A stretch of DNA of 64,000 nt from Verrucomicrobia bacterium LP2A (GCA_000526255.1 JAFS01000002.1:620001-684000); one strand, 5' to 3'. Counted from the first letter of the stretch, positions 53,083 through 62,131 are shown. Numbers and translations are program-made. The notes: generated from the sequence alone by a model not told the origin.

Positions 53083-53871
53083 TCAGAGGAACGCGGTGAG
53101 AGGGCTCGTCGGGACTGCCTGGGGCTGCCGTTGCGGCCGCCCGGAACGGTAGGCGATCCGCCCCGCTTCGACGGCCATCCGGAAGGCCCGTGCCAGGGCG
53201 CATGGATCGTCGGAGACAGCGATCGCCGTGTTCACCAGGACTCCGTCGGCGCCGATCTCCATGGCTGCGGCTGCATGGGAAGGGGCGCCGAGCCCCGCAT
53301 CGACGATCACGGGAATCCCCGCCTGCTCTACGATGATCTCTAATTGGGCCCGGGTCTCCAAGCCGCGCATCGAACCGATCGGGGAGCCCAGCGGCATGAC
53401 CGCTCCGGCCCCCACCTCTTCCAGCCGCTTCGCCAGAACCGGATCCGCATTGATGTAGGCGAGCACAACAAAACCCTCTCGGACCAGCAGCTCGGCCGCC
53501 AGAAGGGTTTCCACCGGATCCGGCAGCAGATAGCGGCTCTCCGGGTGAATCTCGAGTTTCACCCAGCGGGGCATTCCGGCGGCGGCACCGAGGCGAGCCA
53601 ATCGCACCGCCTCTTCCGCATTGGCCGCCCCGCTCGTGTTCGGCACGATGAGGTATCGTTCCGGATCGAGGTAAGAGAGGATGTTCTCTTCCGGGCGAGC
53701 TTCCCCAAGTTCAGCCCGGCGCAATGCGACGGTCAGGATCTCGGCTCCGCTTGCCGCGAGGGCTTCCGCCATCAGCGCATGCGAACCAAATTTTCCAGTG
53801 CCGATCAGCAGGCGCGAGGTAAAGTCCCGACCCGCAATATGGAGTAGTTCCTGTTGGTCTTTCATCCGCAT
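53083..53871 (-). CDS. thiG: Thiazole synthase
   Basis: Forms the thiazole phosphate of thiamine from deoxyxylulose phosphate, dehydroglycine and ThiS thiocarboxylate. 262 residues, TIM barrel: [50 protein letters not shown], the Schiff-base lysine in [26 protein letters not shown] and [20 protein letters not shown]. thiS and thiH/O are not adjacent and no TPP riboswitch was recognised in the 148-bp gap upstream. Start may be ATG 53871 or two codons later. Confidence 0.94.
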   Translation of the reverse strand: MRMKDQQELLHIAGRDFTSRLLIGTGKFGSHALMAEALAASGAEILTVALRRAELGEARPEENILSYLDPERYLIVPNTSGAANAEEAVRLARLGAAAGMPRWVKLEIHPESRYLLPDPVETLLAAELLVREGFVVLAYINADPVLAKRLEEVGAGAVMPLGSPIGSMRGLETRAQLEIIVEQAGIPVIVDAGLGAPSHAAAAMEIGADGVLVNTAIAVSDDPCALARAFRMAVEAGRIAYRSGRPQRQPQAVPTSPLTAFL

Positions 53872-54039
53872 TGGTTCGTCCTGTCAGCCGGGCATCCGCT
53901 TGTGCCAAATCCTCGAAGCCTCGAAGAATGGCTTTGTCTCATTTATACCACATCTCGCAGACAAACGGCAGCTGGACTGCATCCGATCGGGAGTAGGACG
54001 GTCTCTTTCGGAGAACGGCAAATGCCTTCTTCCTGGGGC

Positions 54040-54891
54040 CTATGCCGGCACCCAGTCGACGCCGGCGCTGGCGGGCAATATCCCTAGCGCCCGGCCCCGC
54101 TGCAAGAACTCTTCGATGGCCTGTCGGCCATCGGCGCCATAGTCAAAGGTGCGTTCATTCGCGTACATCTCTACGAACTCATCGACTCTCTTCGGGCTCA
54201 ATCCTCGGGAGAAGCCAGCTGCATACTCCAAGGCCTCACTCCGGTGTTCCAGACCCCACCGGATACTCTCCTGGAGCAGCCTTGTGCATTCCTTGGCGAT
54301 GCCGATTCCGAGCTCTTTTCGGATGGCGTTGCCGCCCAGGGGGAGCGGGAGGCCCGTCTCTTGCCTCCACCATTGGCCGAGATCGACGCAAAGGGAGAGG
54401 CCCTCGTCCGCATAGGTAAGCTGTCCTTCGTGAATCACCAGGCCGGCCTCCGCCTCTCCCGACCGGACGGTTTCCAAGATGCGATCAAAGGGATGGACTT
54501 CCAGGTGAAGCTCCTCGGGATGGACCCCGAGATAGAGGCTGAGGGCCATTACCGCGCTCGTCTTGAGTCCGGGAATCGCCATGCGAGCGCGTGCCAGTTC
54601 CTCTCGGGTCTTTTTTTGCGCCGAGACAACCCGGGGCCCATAGCCCTCCCCCATGCTTCCGCCGCACGGCAGGAGCCAGTAGTCTTCCCGCAGAAAACCG
54701 TAGGCGTGAATGGAAACGGCGGTCAGATCGATGGCCGTCTTCCTCGCCAGCTCGTTGAGGCTCTCGATATCCGTCACTTCCTGACGAAACCGAAGGGTTT
54801 CGCTGGAGAGCTTCCCGGCCACCAAGGCGTAAAACATGAACGCATCGTCCGAATCCGGAGAATGCCCCAGACTGATTTCCCTATGTGTCAT
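54040..54891 (-). CDS. mqnD: MqnD-like 1,4-dihydroxy-6-naphthoate synthase (MqnA/MqnD family)
   Basis: 283 residues starting MTHREISLGHSPDSDDAFMFYALVAG; this (S)P(D/C)xxDxxxFYAL start, the DLTAVSIHAYGFL and LLPCGGSMGEGYGP blocks, and the LVIHEGQLTYADEGL block are those of the MqnA/MqnD solute-binding-like fold. MqnD performs the last cleavage in the futalosine route to menaquinone. MqnA is a close paralogue, so the exact step is uncertain. The ATG at 54889-54891 follows GGGAAGAG. Other mqn genes are not in the window. Confidence 0.85.
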   Translation of the reverse strand: MTHREISLGHSPDSDDAFMFYALVAGKLSSETLRFRQEVTDIESLNELARKTAIDLTAVSIHAYGFLREDYWLLPCGGSMGEGYGPRVVSAQKKTREELARARMAIPGLKTSAVMALSLYLGVHPEELHLEVHPFDRILETVRSGEAEAGLVIHEGQLTYADEGLSLCVDLGQWWRQETGLPLPLGGNAIRKELGIGIAKECTRLLQESIRWGLEHRSEALEYAAGFSRGLSPKRVDEFVEMYANERTFDYGADGRQAIEEFLQRGRALGILPASAGVDWVPA

Positions 54892-55070
54892 CTCTTCCCT
54901 ATCCCAACGGACCCCGCGTAAAGTCAATCATCCGGTGGATCCGGCTTTCCTTTGCCTCAATCCGGCGGCTGCACAATTCTCTTGGCTCTCTCTTTCCCCT
55001 GCGGCACAAAAAGAGCAACGCAAGCCCACCGTCGATTCCCTGGAGAAGTCGGCGCGAGCCCGGTAGACTT

Positions 55071-56015
55071 ATGCCGTCTCCCACCATTCTTGTCACGCAT
55101 CCCGACTTTGCCCTGCATCCCACCCCGCGTGGCCATCCGGAGAGTCCGGAGCGGATCACCGCAACCCTCCCGCTCCTCCGCTCCTCCCTTCCGAAGACCA
55201 TCTGCTGGGTCGAGCCTGGCCCGGGGACAAGGGATCTTCTGCGGAGCGTCCATACGGAAGGCCATATTCGGCGGGTCGAAGAGGCTTCGCGCGACAGGTT
55301 GGTCCTCCTCGATCAAGGGGATACCTATGCCGGACCGCACTCTTTTGACACGGCGCTCTTGGCGGTCGGTGCGGTGACGACGGCGATCGACCGGGTCGCT
55401 TCCGGTGAGGCAACCAACGCCTTTGCGCTCCTCCGTCCGCCGGGCCATCACGCCCGAGCCAATGCTCCCATGGGATTCTGCCTCTTCAACACCGTAGCGG
55501 TTGCCGCCCGCTATCTACAGAGGAAGCATGGGTGCCGACGCATCCTGATTCTCGACTGGGATCTTCACCACGGGAACGGCACACAGGAGATCTTCGAGGA
55601 GGACGCGTCCGTCCTTTACATTAGTCTCCACGAGCACCCGCTCTATCCGGGCACTGGGAGCACCCTGGAGCAGGGAAGAGGGGAGGGAGAGGGCTTTACC
55701 TTGAATCTGCCGATGGAACCCGGATCGGGCGACGCCGAATACAGAGCCGCCTTCGAGGAGAAGGTTCTTCCCGCCGCCGATGCGTTCGAGCCCGACTTCG
55801 TTCTCGTTTCGGCGGGATTCGATGCACACCGGGACGATCCCTTGGGGAATCTTCAGCTCAGCGAAGATGGGTTTGCGGAAATGACGAGAGCGATCCGAGG
55901 GGTCGCCGAGCGGCACTGCCAAGGCAAGCTCGTTTCCGTGCTGGAAGGGGGCTATCAGATCGCCGCTCTCGGCCGCTCCATCCATGCGCATCTCTGCGCA
56001 TTGGAGAACCGGTAA
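55071..56015 (+). CDS. Histone deacetylase family (class II-like) zinc deacetylase
   Basis: 314 residues of the HDAC/AcuC/acetylpolyamine amidohydrolase fold. LLRPPGHHARANAPMGFCLFN carries the charge-relay histidines, ILDWDLHHGNGTQ the first zinc ligands (Asp, His), SAGFDAHRDDPLG the third (Asp), and LEGGYQ the transition-state tyrosine. The natural substrate (acetylated polyamine, protein lysine or other) cannot be read. Start ATG 55071 is well upstream of the VTHPDFALHPTPRGHPE block. Divergent to mqnD and convergent with the cytochrome gene. Confidence 0.88.
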   Translation: MPSPTILVTHPDFALHPTPRGHPESPERITATLPLLRSSLPKTICWVEPGPGTRDLLRSVHTEGHIRRVEEASRDRLVLLDQGDTYAGPHSFDTALLAVGAVTTAIDRVASGEATNAFALLRPPGHHARANAPMGFCLFNTVAVAARYLQRKHGCRRILILDWDLHHGNGTQEIFEEDASVLYISLHEHPLYPGTGSTLEQGRGEGEGFTLNLPMEPGSGDAEYRAAFEEKVLPAADAFEPDFVLVSAGFDAHRDDPLGNLQLSEDGFAEMTRAIRGVAERHCQGKLVSVLEGGYQIAALGRSIHAHLCALENR

Positions 56016-56034
56016 CGGCCGCTCGCCTTGCGCC

Positions 56035-56592
56035 TTACGGCTGTCCGGGCTGCGCTCCGGACGGCGGAGCCGCCGGGTTGCTCTTCAGCCCTTCCAAGTA
56101 GAGCGTGATGGCCAAGGCATCCGCGTGGCTCATTCGGTAGGGAGGCATCGGCAGTTGCGGGTATTTGCCGGCAGGAGTCATCCCCGTCTCCAAAAATTGG
56201 ACCATGTCCGCCTGGCTCCATCCTTCCGGCAGGCCCGCGACCGGGGGAGCCGTTCGCGCGAGCGACCCGGCGTTCTCCGCGCTGAGCCCGGGAACGAAAC
56301 CTCCTTGCAACCATTTGTCGCGAAGCAGCTCTCCCCGTTCGTTGCGGGGAGTGTGGCACTCACCGCAGAGGGCGACGGCCTCTACGAGATATTTTCCATG
56401 TTGAATTTTCTCCCCGGCGCGATCTCCCGGGCTCTTTTCGGCCGGCCGCTCCTTGTCCGCATTGGCCGTTTCCGTCGGTTCGTCCGGCAGCGGTCGGAAG
56501 AACTCCTCATCCTGCCCGAAGCAGACTTCCCAAGAGAGAATCCCGACCGCCCCAAGAATGAGTCCGACAGGACGCGACCACCTAAGAAACAT
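56035..56592 (-). CDS. Small c-type cytochrome (single haem)
   Basis: 185 residues with an N-terminal hydrophobic signal or anchor (about 7-27), a charged linker (about 28-65), and one class I c-type haem site CGECH at residues 76-80. A methionine in the segment PMPPYRMSHADALAIT probably provides the sixth ligand. Periplasmic electron carrier, partner unknown. The ATG lies 11 bp inside the 3 prime end of thrB, so it is translated from the thrB-nadC transcript. Confidence 0.85.
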   Translation of the reverse strand: MFLRWSRPVGLILGAVGILSWEVCFGQDEEFFRPLPDEPTETANADKERPAEKSPGDRAGEKIQHGKYLVEAVALCGECHTPRNERGELLRDKWLQGGFVPGLSAENAGSLARTAPPVAGLPEGWSQADMVQFLETGMTPAGKYPQLPMPPYRMSHADALAITLYLEGLKSNPAAPPSGAQPGQP

Positions 56593-57526
56593 GCTTCTGC
56601 CCTCCTTGCGCGAGGCGGCGGGATAGCCGCCGCAACCAAGCCTTCGCCCCTTGATTCTCCGCCTGAATCCGGCGGCAACTCCCTTTTAGGCCTCTCTGGG
56701 CGGCAACGCGCGTCAGCGCCGTCGCCACCTCCGCTCCCCGCCCCACCGCAAGCGCCATCAGGGTCGAGCCGGCTCCGCTGAGATAGAATCCGATGGCGCC
56801 GGCTCCGTAGGCGCTCTGGCGCATCTCCTCCCATGCCTCAATGCGTTTGACCCGAGCGGGTTCATGCCAGCGGTCCTCAAAGAGCCCGCTCATCTCCTCG
56901 TATCGGCGCAAGCAGATGGCGGCGGCGATCCGGGAGGCCCTCTGAAGATTCCAAACTGCGTCTGGCAGGGACACGGTTTGCGGGAGGACCGAGCGAGCCC
57001 ATTCGGTTTCCATTTCCATATCCGGGACGAAAGCCACGAACTCCAGGCGGCTCCCGAGAGCGACTCGTGTCTGGCCGTTATCGGTCGAAATGGTGAATCC
57101 TCCCCGGACGGCCGCCGCAACATTATCCGGGTGGCCTTCGAGTGCGCTGCCAACCGTCACCAGCTGCTCGCGCGAGAGGGGTCTTCCGCGCAACTCGTTC
57201 AATCCGACGAGAACCCCTACGCGTACGGTTGCGCTGCTCCCCAGACCCCTCGCGCAGGGAACATCTCCGGAGATCGCGCACTCGAAGAACGGGAGCGGCT
57301 CGCCCACCGCCTTGCCAAACGCTTCCGCGGCTTCCCGCACCATGGGGGGGAGGCTTTCAGCAGAGCCGCTGTTGCCGACCCGGAGCGTTGTCCAGTTGTA
57401 CAAGCGCAGGGCCGCTCCAAACGCATCGAAGCCCGGTCCAAAATTCGTGGTCGTCGCCGGCACCCGGACACGGCATTCGATAGGGACTCTTTGCTCTTCC
57501 ACAGGTTGCCGAAAAGGGGGATGCAT
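56582..57526 (-). CDS. thrB: Homoserine kinase
   Basis: GHMP kinase making O-phosphohomoserine for threonine. 314 residues: VRVPATTTNFGPGFDAFG, the phosphate loop PCARGLGSSATVRVG, EGHPDNVAAAVRGGF and AIGFYLSGAGSTLMAL. It lies 28 bp after nadC and overlaps the downstream cytochrome gene, an unusual combination of three unrelated pathways. thrA and thrC are not adjacent. Confidence 0.93.
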   Translation of the reverse strand: MHPPFRQPVEEQRVPIECRVRVPATTTNFGPGFDAFGAALRLYNWTTLRVGNSGSAESLPPMVREAAEAFGKAVGEPLPFFECAISGDVPCARGLGSSATVRVGVLVGLNELRGRPLSREQLVTVGSALEGHPDNVAAAVRGGFTISTDNGQTRVALGSRLEFVAFVPDMEMETEWARSVLPQTVSLPDAVWNLQRASRIAAAICLRRYEEMSGLFEDRWHEPARVKRIEAWEEMRQSAYGAGAIGFYLSGAGSTLMALAVGRGAEVATALTRVAAQRGLKGSCRRIQAENQGAKAWLRRLSRRLAQGGQKHVS

Positions 57527-57554
57527 GAGCGCCGCGAGGATGCGTGAAGGTCTA

Positions 57555-58421
57555 TTATGCTGTGATCCTCAAGGAAAAATCCATCGCCTTCGCGCTGTGG
57601 GTCAGGGCGCCGACCGATATGAAATCGACGCCCGTTTCGGCAATAGCGCGGATGCGTTCGAGCGTGACACCGCCCGAAGCCTCGAGCCGCATGCGCCCGC
57701 CTATGAGGGCGACCGCCCTGCGCAGTTCTTCCAGGCTCATGTTATCCAGCAACAAGAGATCGAGCGGGAGGGTGCGCAACTCCGCCACCTCCCCCAGGCT
57801 CTGCGCCTCCACTTCGATTCGGGCGAGCGGCCGCAGGCGGCGGACCCTTTCCGCTCGCAAGCCCACCTCTTTTGCCCATGAGCCGGGAAAGGCCGTCTTG
57901 AGCAAGGCGAGGTGATTGTCTTTCAGGAGAACATGATCCCCGAGCGAAAAACGGTGGTTGGACCCCCCGCCACAACGCACCGCGTACTTTTCGAGAGAGC
58001 GCAAGCCTGGGAGGGTTTTCCGAGTGTCCAGGAGCCGAACGCCCGTTCCGTCGATCGCTTCCACAAAGGCTCGCGTGAGGCTGGCAACGCCCGAAAGATG
58101 CTGGAGGAAGTTCAGCGCGGTTCGCTCGCCGGCGAGGACCTCGGCCGCCGGGCCCGATAGCGACAGGACGGTCGTTCCGGCTTCAATGGCATCGCCTTCT
58201 TCGCAACTCAATTCCAGGCGGAGATCCCCGCAGGAGACCTCTCCAAAGACGGCTTGCGCCACCGGCAGCCCGCAGACGACTCCTTCTTCCTTGGCGGAAA
58301 TCTCCGCCCGGCAAACGCTTCCTTCCGGAATAAAGCCGCTCGAGGTCACATCCCCTTGACTCAAGTCCTCCCGCAGCGCCCTGCGCACGGCCTCCCGAGC
58401 CTCTTCTCCTAGAAGATCCAT
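57555..58421 (-). CDS. nadC: Nicotinate-nucleotide pyrophosphorylase (carboxylating)
   Basis: Converts quinolinate and PRPP to nicotinate mononucleotide, the step after NadA. 288 residues: LREDLSQGDVTSSGFIPEG, RTALNFLQHLSGVASLT, LDTRKTLPGLRSLEKYAVRCGGG, HVLLKDNHLAL and LLLDNMSLEELRRAV, with a C-terminal VDFISVGALTHSAKAMDFSLRI. It is divergent from the DUF4388 gene and is the first gene of nadC-thrB-cytochrome. Confidence 0.96.
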   Translation of the reverse strand: MDLLGEEAREAVRRALREDLSQGDVTSSGFIPEGSVCRAEISAKEEGVVCGLPVAQAVFGEVSCGDLRLELSCEEGDAIEAGTTVLSLSGPAAEVLAGERTALNFLQHLSGVASLTRAFVEAIDGTGVRLLDTRKTLPGLRSLEKYAVRCGGGSNHRFSLGDHVLLKDNHLALLKTAFPGSWAKEVGLRAERVRRLRPLARIEVEAQSLGEVAELRTLPLDLLLLDNMSLEELRRAVALIGGRMRLEASGGVTLERIRAIAETGVDFISVGALTHSAKAMDFSLRITA

Positions 58422-58654
58422 TGCCTTAGGCTAATGAAGAGGTCGGAAAGAGGGAAGTCCATCGTGACGCAAATGCCGTCTTTCCACTTGCGGGAGAGGG
58501 GACATCATGCCAAAAGATTGACCCATCCGGGCACTCTTGAAGCGTTGTGAATCTCAAGCCAGCTGAGCGCCACGCGTTGGCTCCAGGCTTGGGAGGCGGT
58601 AGCCAACCAGTGGCTTTTGTCGCAATGCTCCTGTCGTAATAGGATCGATTCGCC

Positions 58655-59497
58655 ATGCCTCTCTCCGGCAACCTCAAGGAAGTGCCTTTTCCCGAAGTCT
58701 TGCGCCTGCTGCGCGATCGAACCGGAACTCTGGAAATCGTGGAGAAGATCACCGGGGATCGCTTTTCGTTCGTCCTTTCGGCGGGGAACCTCGTCTCCGC
58801 TTCCGCGACCGGCCGGCCGATCCCGGACACGCTCGCGCTGCACTCGGTGCTTCAACGGCTTTCGGACGATCCATCGGCTTCCTTCGACTTCGAGGAGAGT
58901 CACATGGGCGAGCGGGTCGGTCCGTTGAGCATCTCCCTCGACCGCATCCTTTTGTCCGCTCTGGCCGCAATCCGGTCTCCGGAACGCTATACGCCCTATC
59001 TTCCGCATCCCGGGACGCGGTTCCGCGCCGAGGCGGAGGCCACCGCGTGGCTGACAGGAGACCTGCTCGCCTTCTGGGACGGCACGGAGCGACTCTTTCG
59101 TTCCGGGATCTCGGCGCAGGAGATCGTCGCTGCCCTCGGGCTCCCGCTGCCGCAAGTCCTGCTCGAGCTTTACAAGCTGCGTCTCTTGGGGATGATTGTC
59201 CCTGTCCAAGCCCAGCCGCCGCCATCCGCGTCGGCTCCCTCCTTGAGTCCCGCGCTTCGCATTCCGGAGCTTCCGCCCGCTCCGGCACCGGTTGGTCCCT
59301 TGCCACCGCAGGCATTGCCCGCCGCCACCCCTGATCCGATTTCACCACCCCCTCGTCCTGCTCCCGTGGCAACGGTTCCGAGCTCCCAGCTGGCAACGGT
59401 TCCTGAGAGCCCAACCAAACCGATCGCGCGCCGACAGGGCGTCTTGGCGCGGATCGCCTCCGGGCTTAGGCGAATTCTCGAAAAAATGTATGAATGA
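58655..59497 (+). CDS. DUF4388 (PATAN-like) protein, first gene of the GTPase-roadblock-globin module
   Basis: 280 residues. Residues about 1-110 contain MPLSGNLKEVPFPEVLRLL, TGTLEIV and a FSFVLSAGNLVSASATG strand, which is the DUF4388/PATAN pattern. Residues 110-185 are a helical region ending QVLLELYKLRLLGMIV. About 185-270 is a proline/alanine/serine-rich disordered linker and the tail ends RRQGVLARIASGLRRILEK, a basic amphipathic helix that could bind membrane. DUF4388 proteins commonly lie near small GTPases and roadblock proteins. The stop overlaps the GTPase start by 8 bp, so the two are coupled. Confidence 0.75.
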   Translation: MPLSGNLKEVPFPEVLRLLRDRTGTLEIVEKITGDRFSFVLSAGNLVSASATGRPIPDTLALHSVLQRLSDDPSASFDFEESHMGERVGPLSISLDRILLSALAAIRSPERYTPYLPHPGTRFRAEAEATAWLTGDLLAFWDGTERLFRSGISAQEIVAALGLPLPQVLLELYKLRLLGMIVPVQAQPPPSASAPSLSPALRIPELPPAPAPVGPLPPQALPAATPDPISPPPRPAPVATVPSSQLATVPESPTKPIARRQGVLARIASGLRRILEKMYE

Positions 59498-59999
59498 AAC
59501 CACGATTAAGATCCTCGTAGCCGGCCCTTGCGGAGCCGGTAAAACGACTTTCATCCGGACCTTGAGTCAATCTCCGGTTGTCAACACCGACGTTCCGTGT
59601 TCCACCGCGAATCGGGCGACGACCGTGGCCATGGACTTCGGCCAGCTTTCCCTCGACCGATACACCATTCATCTCTTTGGCGCCCCCGGCCAGGATCGTT
59701 TTGAGTTTACGTGGGAAGTTCTCCTGGAGGGCGCCTTGGGGGTGCTCCTGCTCGTTTCCGGGAACGACGCCACCCACTTTCCGCAAGTTCGCCGCATCTC
59801 GGACTATCTCCTCTCCCGGAATCCGGTGCCTCTTGTTGTCGGCGTCACGCACCAGGATCATCCCAACTGCTGGGACTGCAAGGAAGTGGCCTCCTACCTC
59901 GATTTGGATCCGACCGAGGTCATCCCCATCGATGCCACCAATCTCGAAAGCGCCAGCGAACTGCTCGTGCGCCTCTTTGACTTGGTGGAACGGGCCTGA
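59490..59999 (+). CDS. Small GTPase of the COG2229/CvnD-like family
   Basis: 169 residues. IKILVAGPCGAGKTTFIRTLS is the P-loop (residues about 12-20), ATTVAMDFGQL is the switch I region, LFGAPGQDRFEFTWEVLL holds the G3 motif with the conserved GQ(D)RF, and VGVTHQDHP replaces the canonical NKxD. The TTVAMDFG pattern and size match CvnD proteins of actinobacterial conservons and the MglA/SRPR-beta-like group. It is followed after 140 bp by a roadblock gene, the usual regulator partner. The G4 variation may lower guanine specificity. Confidence 0.8.
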   Translation: MNETTIKILVAGPCGAGKTTFIRTLSQSPVVNTDVPCSTANRATTVAMDFGQLSLDRYTIHLFGAPGQDRFEFTWEVLLEGALGVLLLVSGNDATHFPQVRRISDYLLSRNPVPLVVGVTHQDHPNCWDCKEVASYLDLDPTEVIPIDATNLESASELLVRLFDLVERA

Positions 60000-60139
60000 G
60001 TCGGCCTCCGAGAGGCTGCAGTTCGCTTACATTTCGCTTGCCAAAACAATCTCGTTCCGATTCAGTGATTGGCTCACGAGGCGTCGGGCTTTGCGCGATC
60101 CGCCCTTGGAACGAAGAAAGCTGAGAAGGGGAGAAGGAT

Positions 60140-60511
60140 ATGGCTATTGCCGAGGAACTGAATACTATTTTAGGCCGGATGCGCACCTCCGTTCCGGAGT
60201 TGAGCGCCGCGCTCGTCGCCACGACCGACGGGCTTCCCATCGCTCATTCGCTCAACTCCGGGGACGCGAATCGCCTAGCGGCAATGGCGGCGACCGCCTT
60301 GGGGCTCGGGCGGCGCATTTGCGAAAGCTTCGGGGGCGGCGGATTTCGGGAGACGAGCGTCTCCGGGGACGAGGGCCAGATGTATATTTATTCGGCTGGA
60401 CCTAAGGCCGTGCTCGGGGTTGTCGCCCGGGCGGGGGCCAACGTGGGGTTGATTCACCTGGAGGCTCGGGATGCGGCCTCTCAGGTCGCACAGATGCTTG
60501 AGCGGCGATAG
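60140..60511 (+). CDS. Roadblock/LC7 domain protein
   Basis: 123 residues, a single roadblock/LC7 domain: an N-terminal helix MAIAEELNTILGRM, the AALVATTDGLPIAHSL hairpin, and GQMYIYSAGPKAVLGVVARAGANVGLI. These dimerise and often act as GTPase-activating or binding partners of MglA-like GTPases. A good GGGGAGAAGG ribosome binding site precedes the ATG. It lies between the GTPase and the globin and its start is clear of both. Confidence 0.88.
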   Translation: MAIAEELNTILGRMRTSVPELSAALVATTDGLPIAHSLNSGDANRLAAMAATALGLGRRICESFGGGGFRETSVSGDEGQMYIYSAGPKAVLGVVARAGANVGLIHLEARDAASQVAQMLERR

Positions 60512-60529
60512 CCGGAGAGGCAGGCGGGG

Positions 60530-61117
60530 ATGGCGTCACATATCGCCGAGGTGACAGAGGACGTTTTTTCGCAGTTGCCTCCGGCCGCTCGCTTCACCGG
60601 GGAGGACGAGGCGCTCTTGCTTCGCCTCGGACCTGGCTTGGCCTCCCTGGAAGATCATCTGGTGCAGGGTTTCTACGATATCCTTTTCGCGCATCCAGAA
60701 ACGGCACGCATCTTGAGCTCGGGCGCCCGGTCGGAACGAGAGAATGCGCTGCGCCGCTGGTGGCGACGCACGCTCGAGGGTCCGTTCGACGCTCACTACT
60801 GGCAGTGGCAGGCGGCCGTCGGCCTCATCCACGTTCGCCAGAACGTGACTAACCCGATGATGATCGGCATGTGGGGATGGATCCTCAATGCCCTTCAGCA
60901 AGCGCTTCTGGAGACTCTGAGGCTTTTGCCTCACGAGGCGGCGCGTGCCATGGAAGCGCTCCATCGCCTGGCTGCCACGGCACAGGCTCTGACCGTGGAA
61001 AGCTATATGCGCCATTATCTCGTTGCCCTTTCTCAATCCACCGGGGTCTCCACGGACCTCATCCAGCGGCTGGTCGCGGTCGAGCTCTCCTCGCTCGATC
61101 CTTCCGCCCAAGCGTAG
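60530..61117 (+). CDS. Protoglobin-like single-domain haem protein
   Basis: 195 residues. The GFYDILFAHPETARILSSG block and VGLIHVRQNVTNPMMIGMW resemble the E and F helices of the globin-coupled-sensor/protoglobin family; H101 in LIHVRQNV is the likely proximal haem ligand. There is no transducer domain and the last 60 residues are helical, so it may be a separate sensor partner. It starts 18 bp after the roadblock gene with a GAGAGGCAGGCGGGG purine stretch. Its ligand (O2, CO or NO) cannot be told. The atp operon follows 93 bp later. Confidence 0.72.
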   Translation: MASHIAEVTEDVFSQLPPAARFTGEDEALLLRLGPGLASLEDHLVQGFYDILFAHPETARILSSGARSERENALRRWWRRTLEGPFDAHYWQWQAAVGLIHVRQNVTNPMMIGMWGWILNALQQALLETLRLLPHEAARAMEALHRLAATAQALTVESYMRHYLVALSQSTGVSTDLIQRLVAVELSSLDPSAQA

Positions 61118-61210
61118 GGACGCCAGGGCTTCTCCGGCCTTTCACCTCTCGATTTTGTCGTGTTTTTTTCTTTGCATTGGCTGCATTCCTCCACTACAGG
61201 AGGATGCTCC

Positions 61211-62050
61211 ATGTTTTTCCTAGCGACAGCCGAGCCCACCAGCCATGCCCCGCTCGTTCATCCAGCGGCGCCCACGCTTTTTCATCTGGGCCCGCTCCCG
61301 ATTACTGCGTCGATGGTCCATAGCTGGGTGATTCTTCTGCTTCTTTTTCTCGTGATCCGCCTGGGAACCGCCCGACTGCAGATGGTGCCCTCGGGCCTCC
61401 AGAACGCGATCGAGGCTGCTGTCGAAGGTTTGGAACGCCTCACGCGAGGTCTCCTCGAGCCCAAGGTCGCCGACTGGTGCTTTCCCCTCGTCGCCACCTA
61501 CTTCATCTTCATCGCGGTCTCCAACCTGACCGGGCTGCTACCCGGTGTCGGCACGATCGGCTTTGGAACCGTGAAGGCTGGCTCGCATTTGCCCTACTCC
61601 GTCGAGCACCCTCACATCTCCCTTTTGCGGCCTCCGACCTCCGACGCGAACATGACGAGCGCGATGGCCGTGATCTACTTCTTCGTGAGTCTCTATTGGG
61701 CTCTCAAGTACCACCACGGCCCCTGGGGCCTCCTCGTGCATATCTTTGGGGTGAAGGGCGGAATGAAGGGATGGATTCTCATCCCGCTCGCGGTCCTCTT
61801 CTTCGCCGTGGGCCTGATGGAAGCCCTTTCGATCGTCATCCGGGCGATCGCGCTGGCGATGCGGCTCTATGGAAACGTTTACGGGGGCGAGTCGGTGCTT
61901 GTGCTTATGACCGGCATGCTCGGCGGGCTCGCGGCTGTTCCGTTTTACTTCTTCGAATTCGCCGTGGCGCTGATCCAGGCCTTGATCTTCGCCCTTCTTG
62001 CGATCGTCTTTACGGGGACTCTTTGCTCCCATGAGGAGTCTCACAAGTGA
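61211..62050 (+). CDS. atpB: F0F1 ATP synthase subunit a
   Basis: Membrane subunit of the proton channel. 279 residues, about six membrane segments. The essential arginine lies in ALAMRLYGNVYGGES and GLMEALSIVIRAI precedes it; the C-terminal VALIQALIFALLAIVFTG is conserved. ATG 61211 has a textbook AGGAGG ribosome binding site 7 bases upstream; the open frame to 61160 is longer but not needed. First gene of the atp cluster here; no atpI precedes it. Confidence 0.95.
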   Translation: MFFLATAEPTSHAPLVHPAAPTLFHLGPLPITASMVHSWVILLLLFLVIRLGTARLQMVPSGLQNAIEAAVEGLERLTRGLLEPKVADWCFPLVATYFIFIAVSNLTGLLPGVGTIGFGTVKAGSHLPYSVEHPHISLLRPPTSDANMTSAMAVIYFFVSLYWALKYHHGPWGLLVHIFGVKGGMKGWILIPLAVLFFAVGLMEALSIVIRAIALAMRLYGNVYGGESVLVLMTGMLGGLAAVPFYFFEFAVALIQALIFALLAIVFTGTLCSHEESHK

Positions 62051-62131
62051 GATGCTTTCAGGCCGCGGCATCGGCCCGAAACAGAAACCAGAGTAAGCCA
62101 GCTACTACAATCATCTAGGAGAGTGACAAGT

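Noticed and set aside
51779-53203. 474-codon minus-strand open frame
   Set aside because: Antisense to the BrkB gene, composed mainly of charged and glycine residues, no homology pattern.
53872-54039. Possible TPP riboswitch upstream of thiG
   Set aside because: No conserved CTGAGA-type core or paired P2/P4 elements could be seen.
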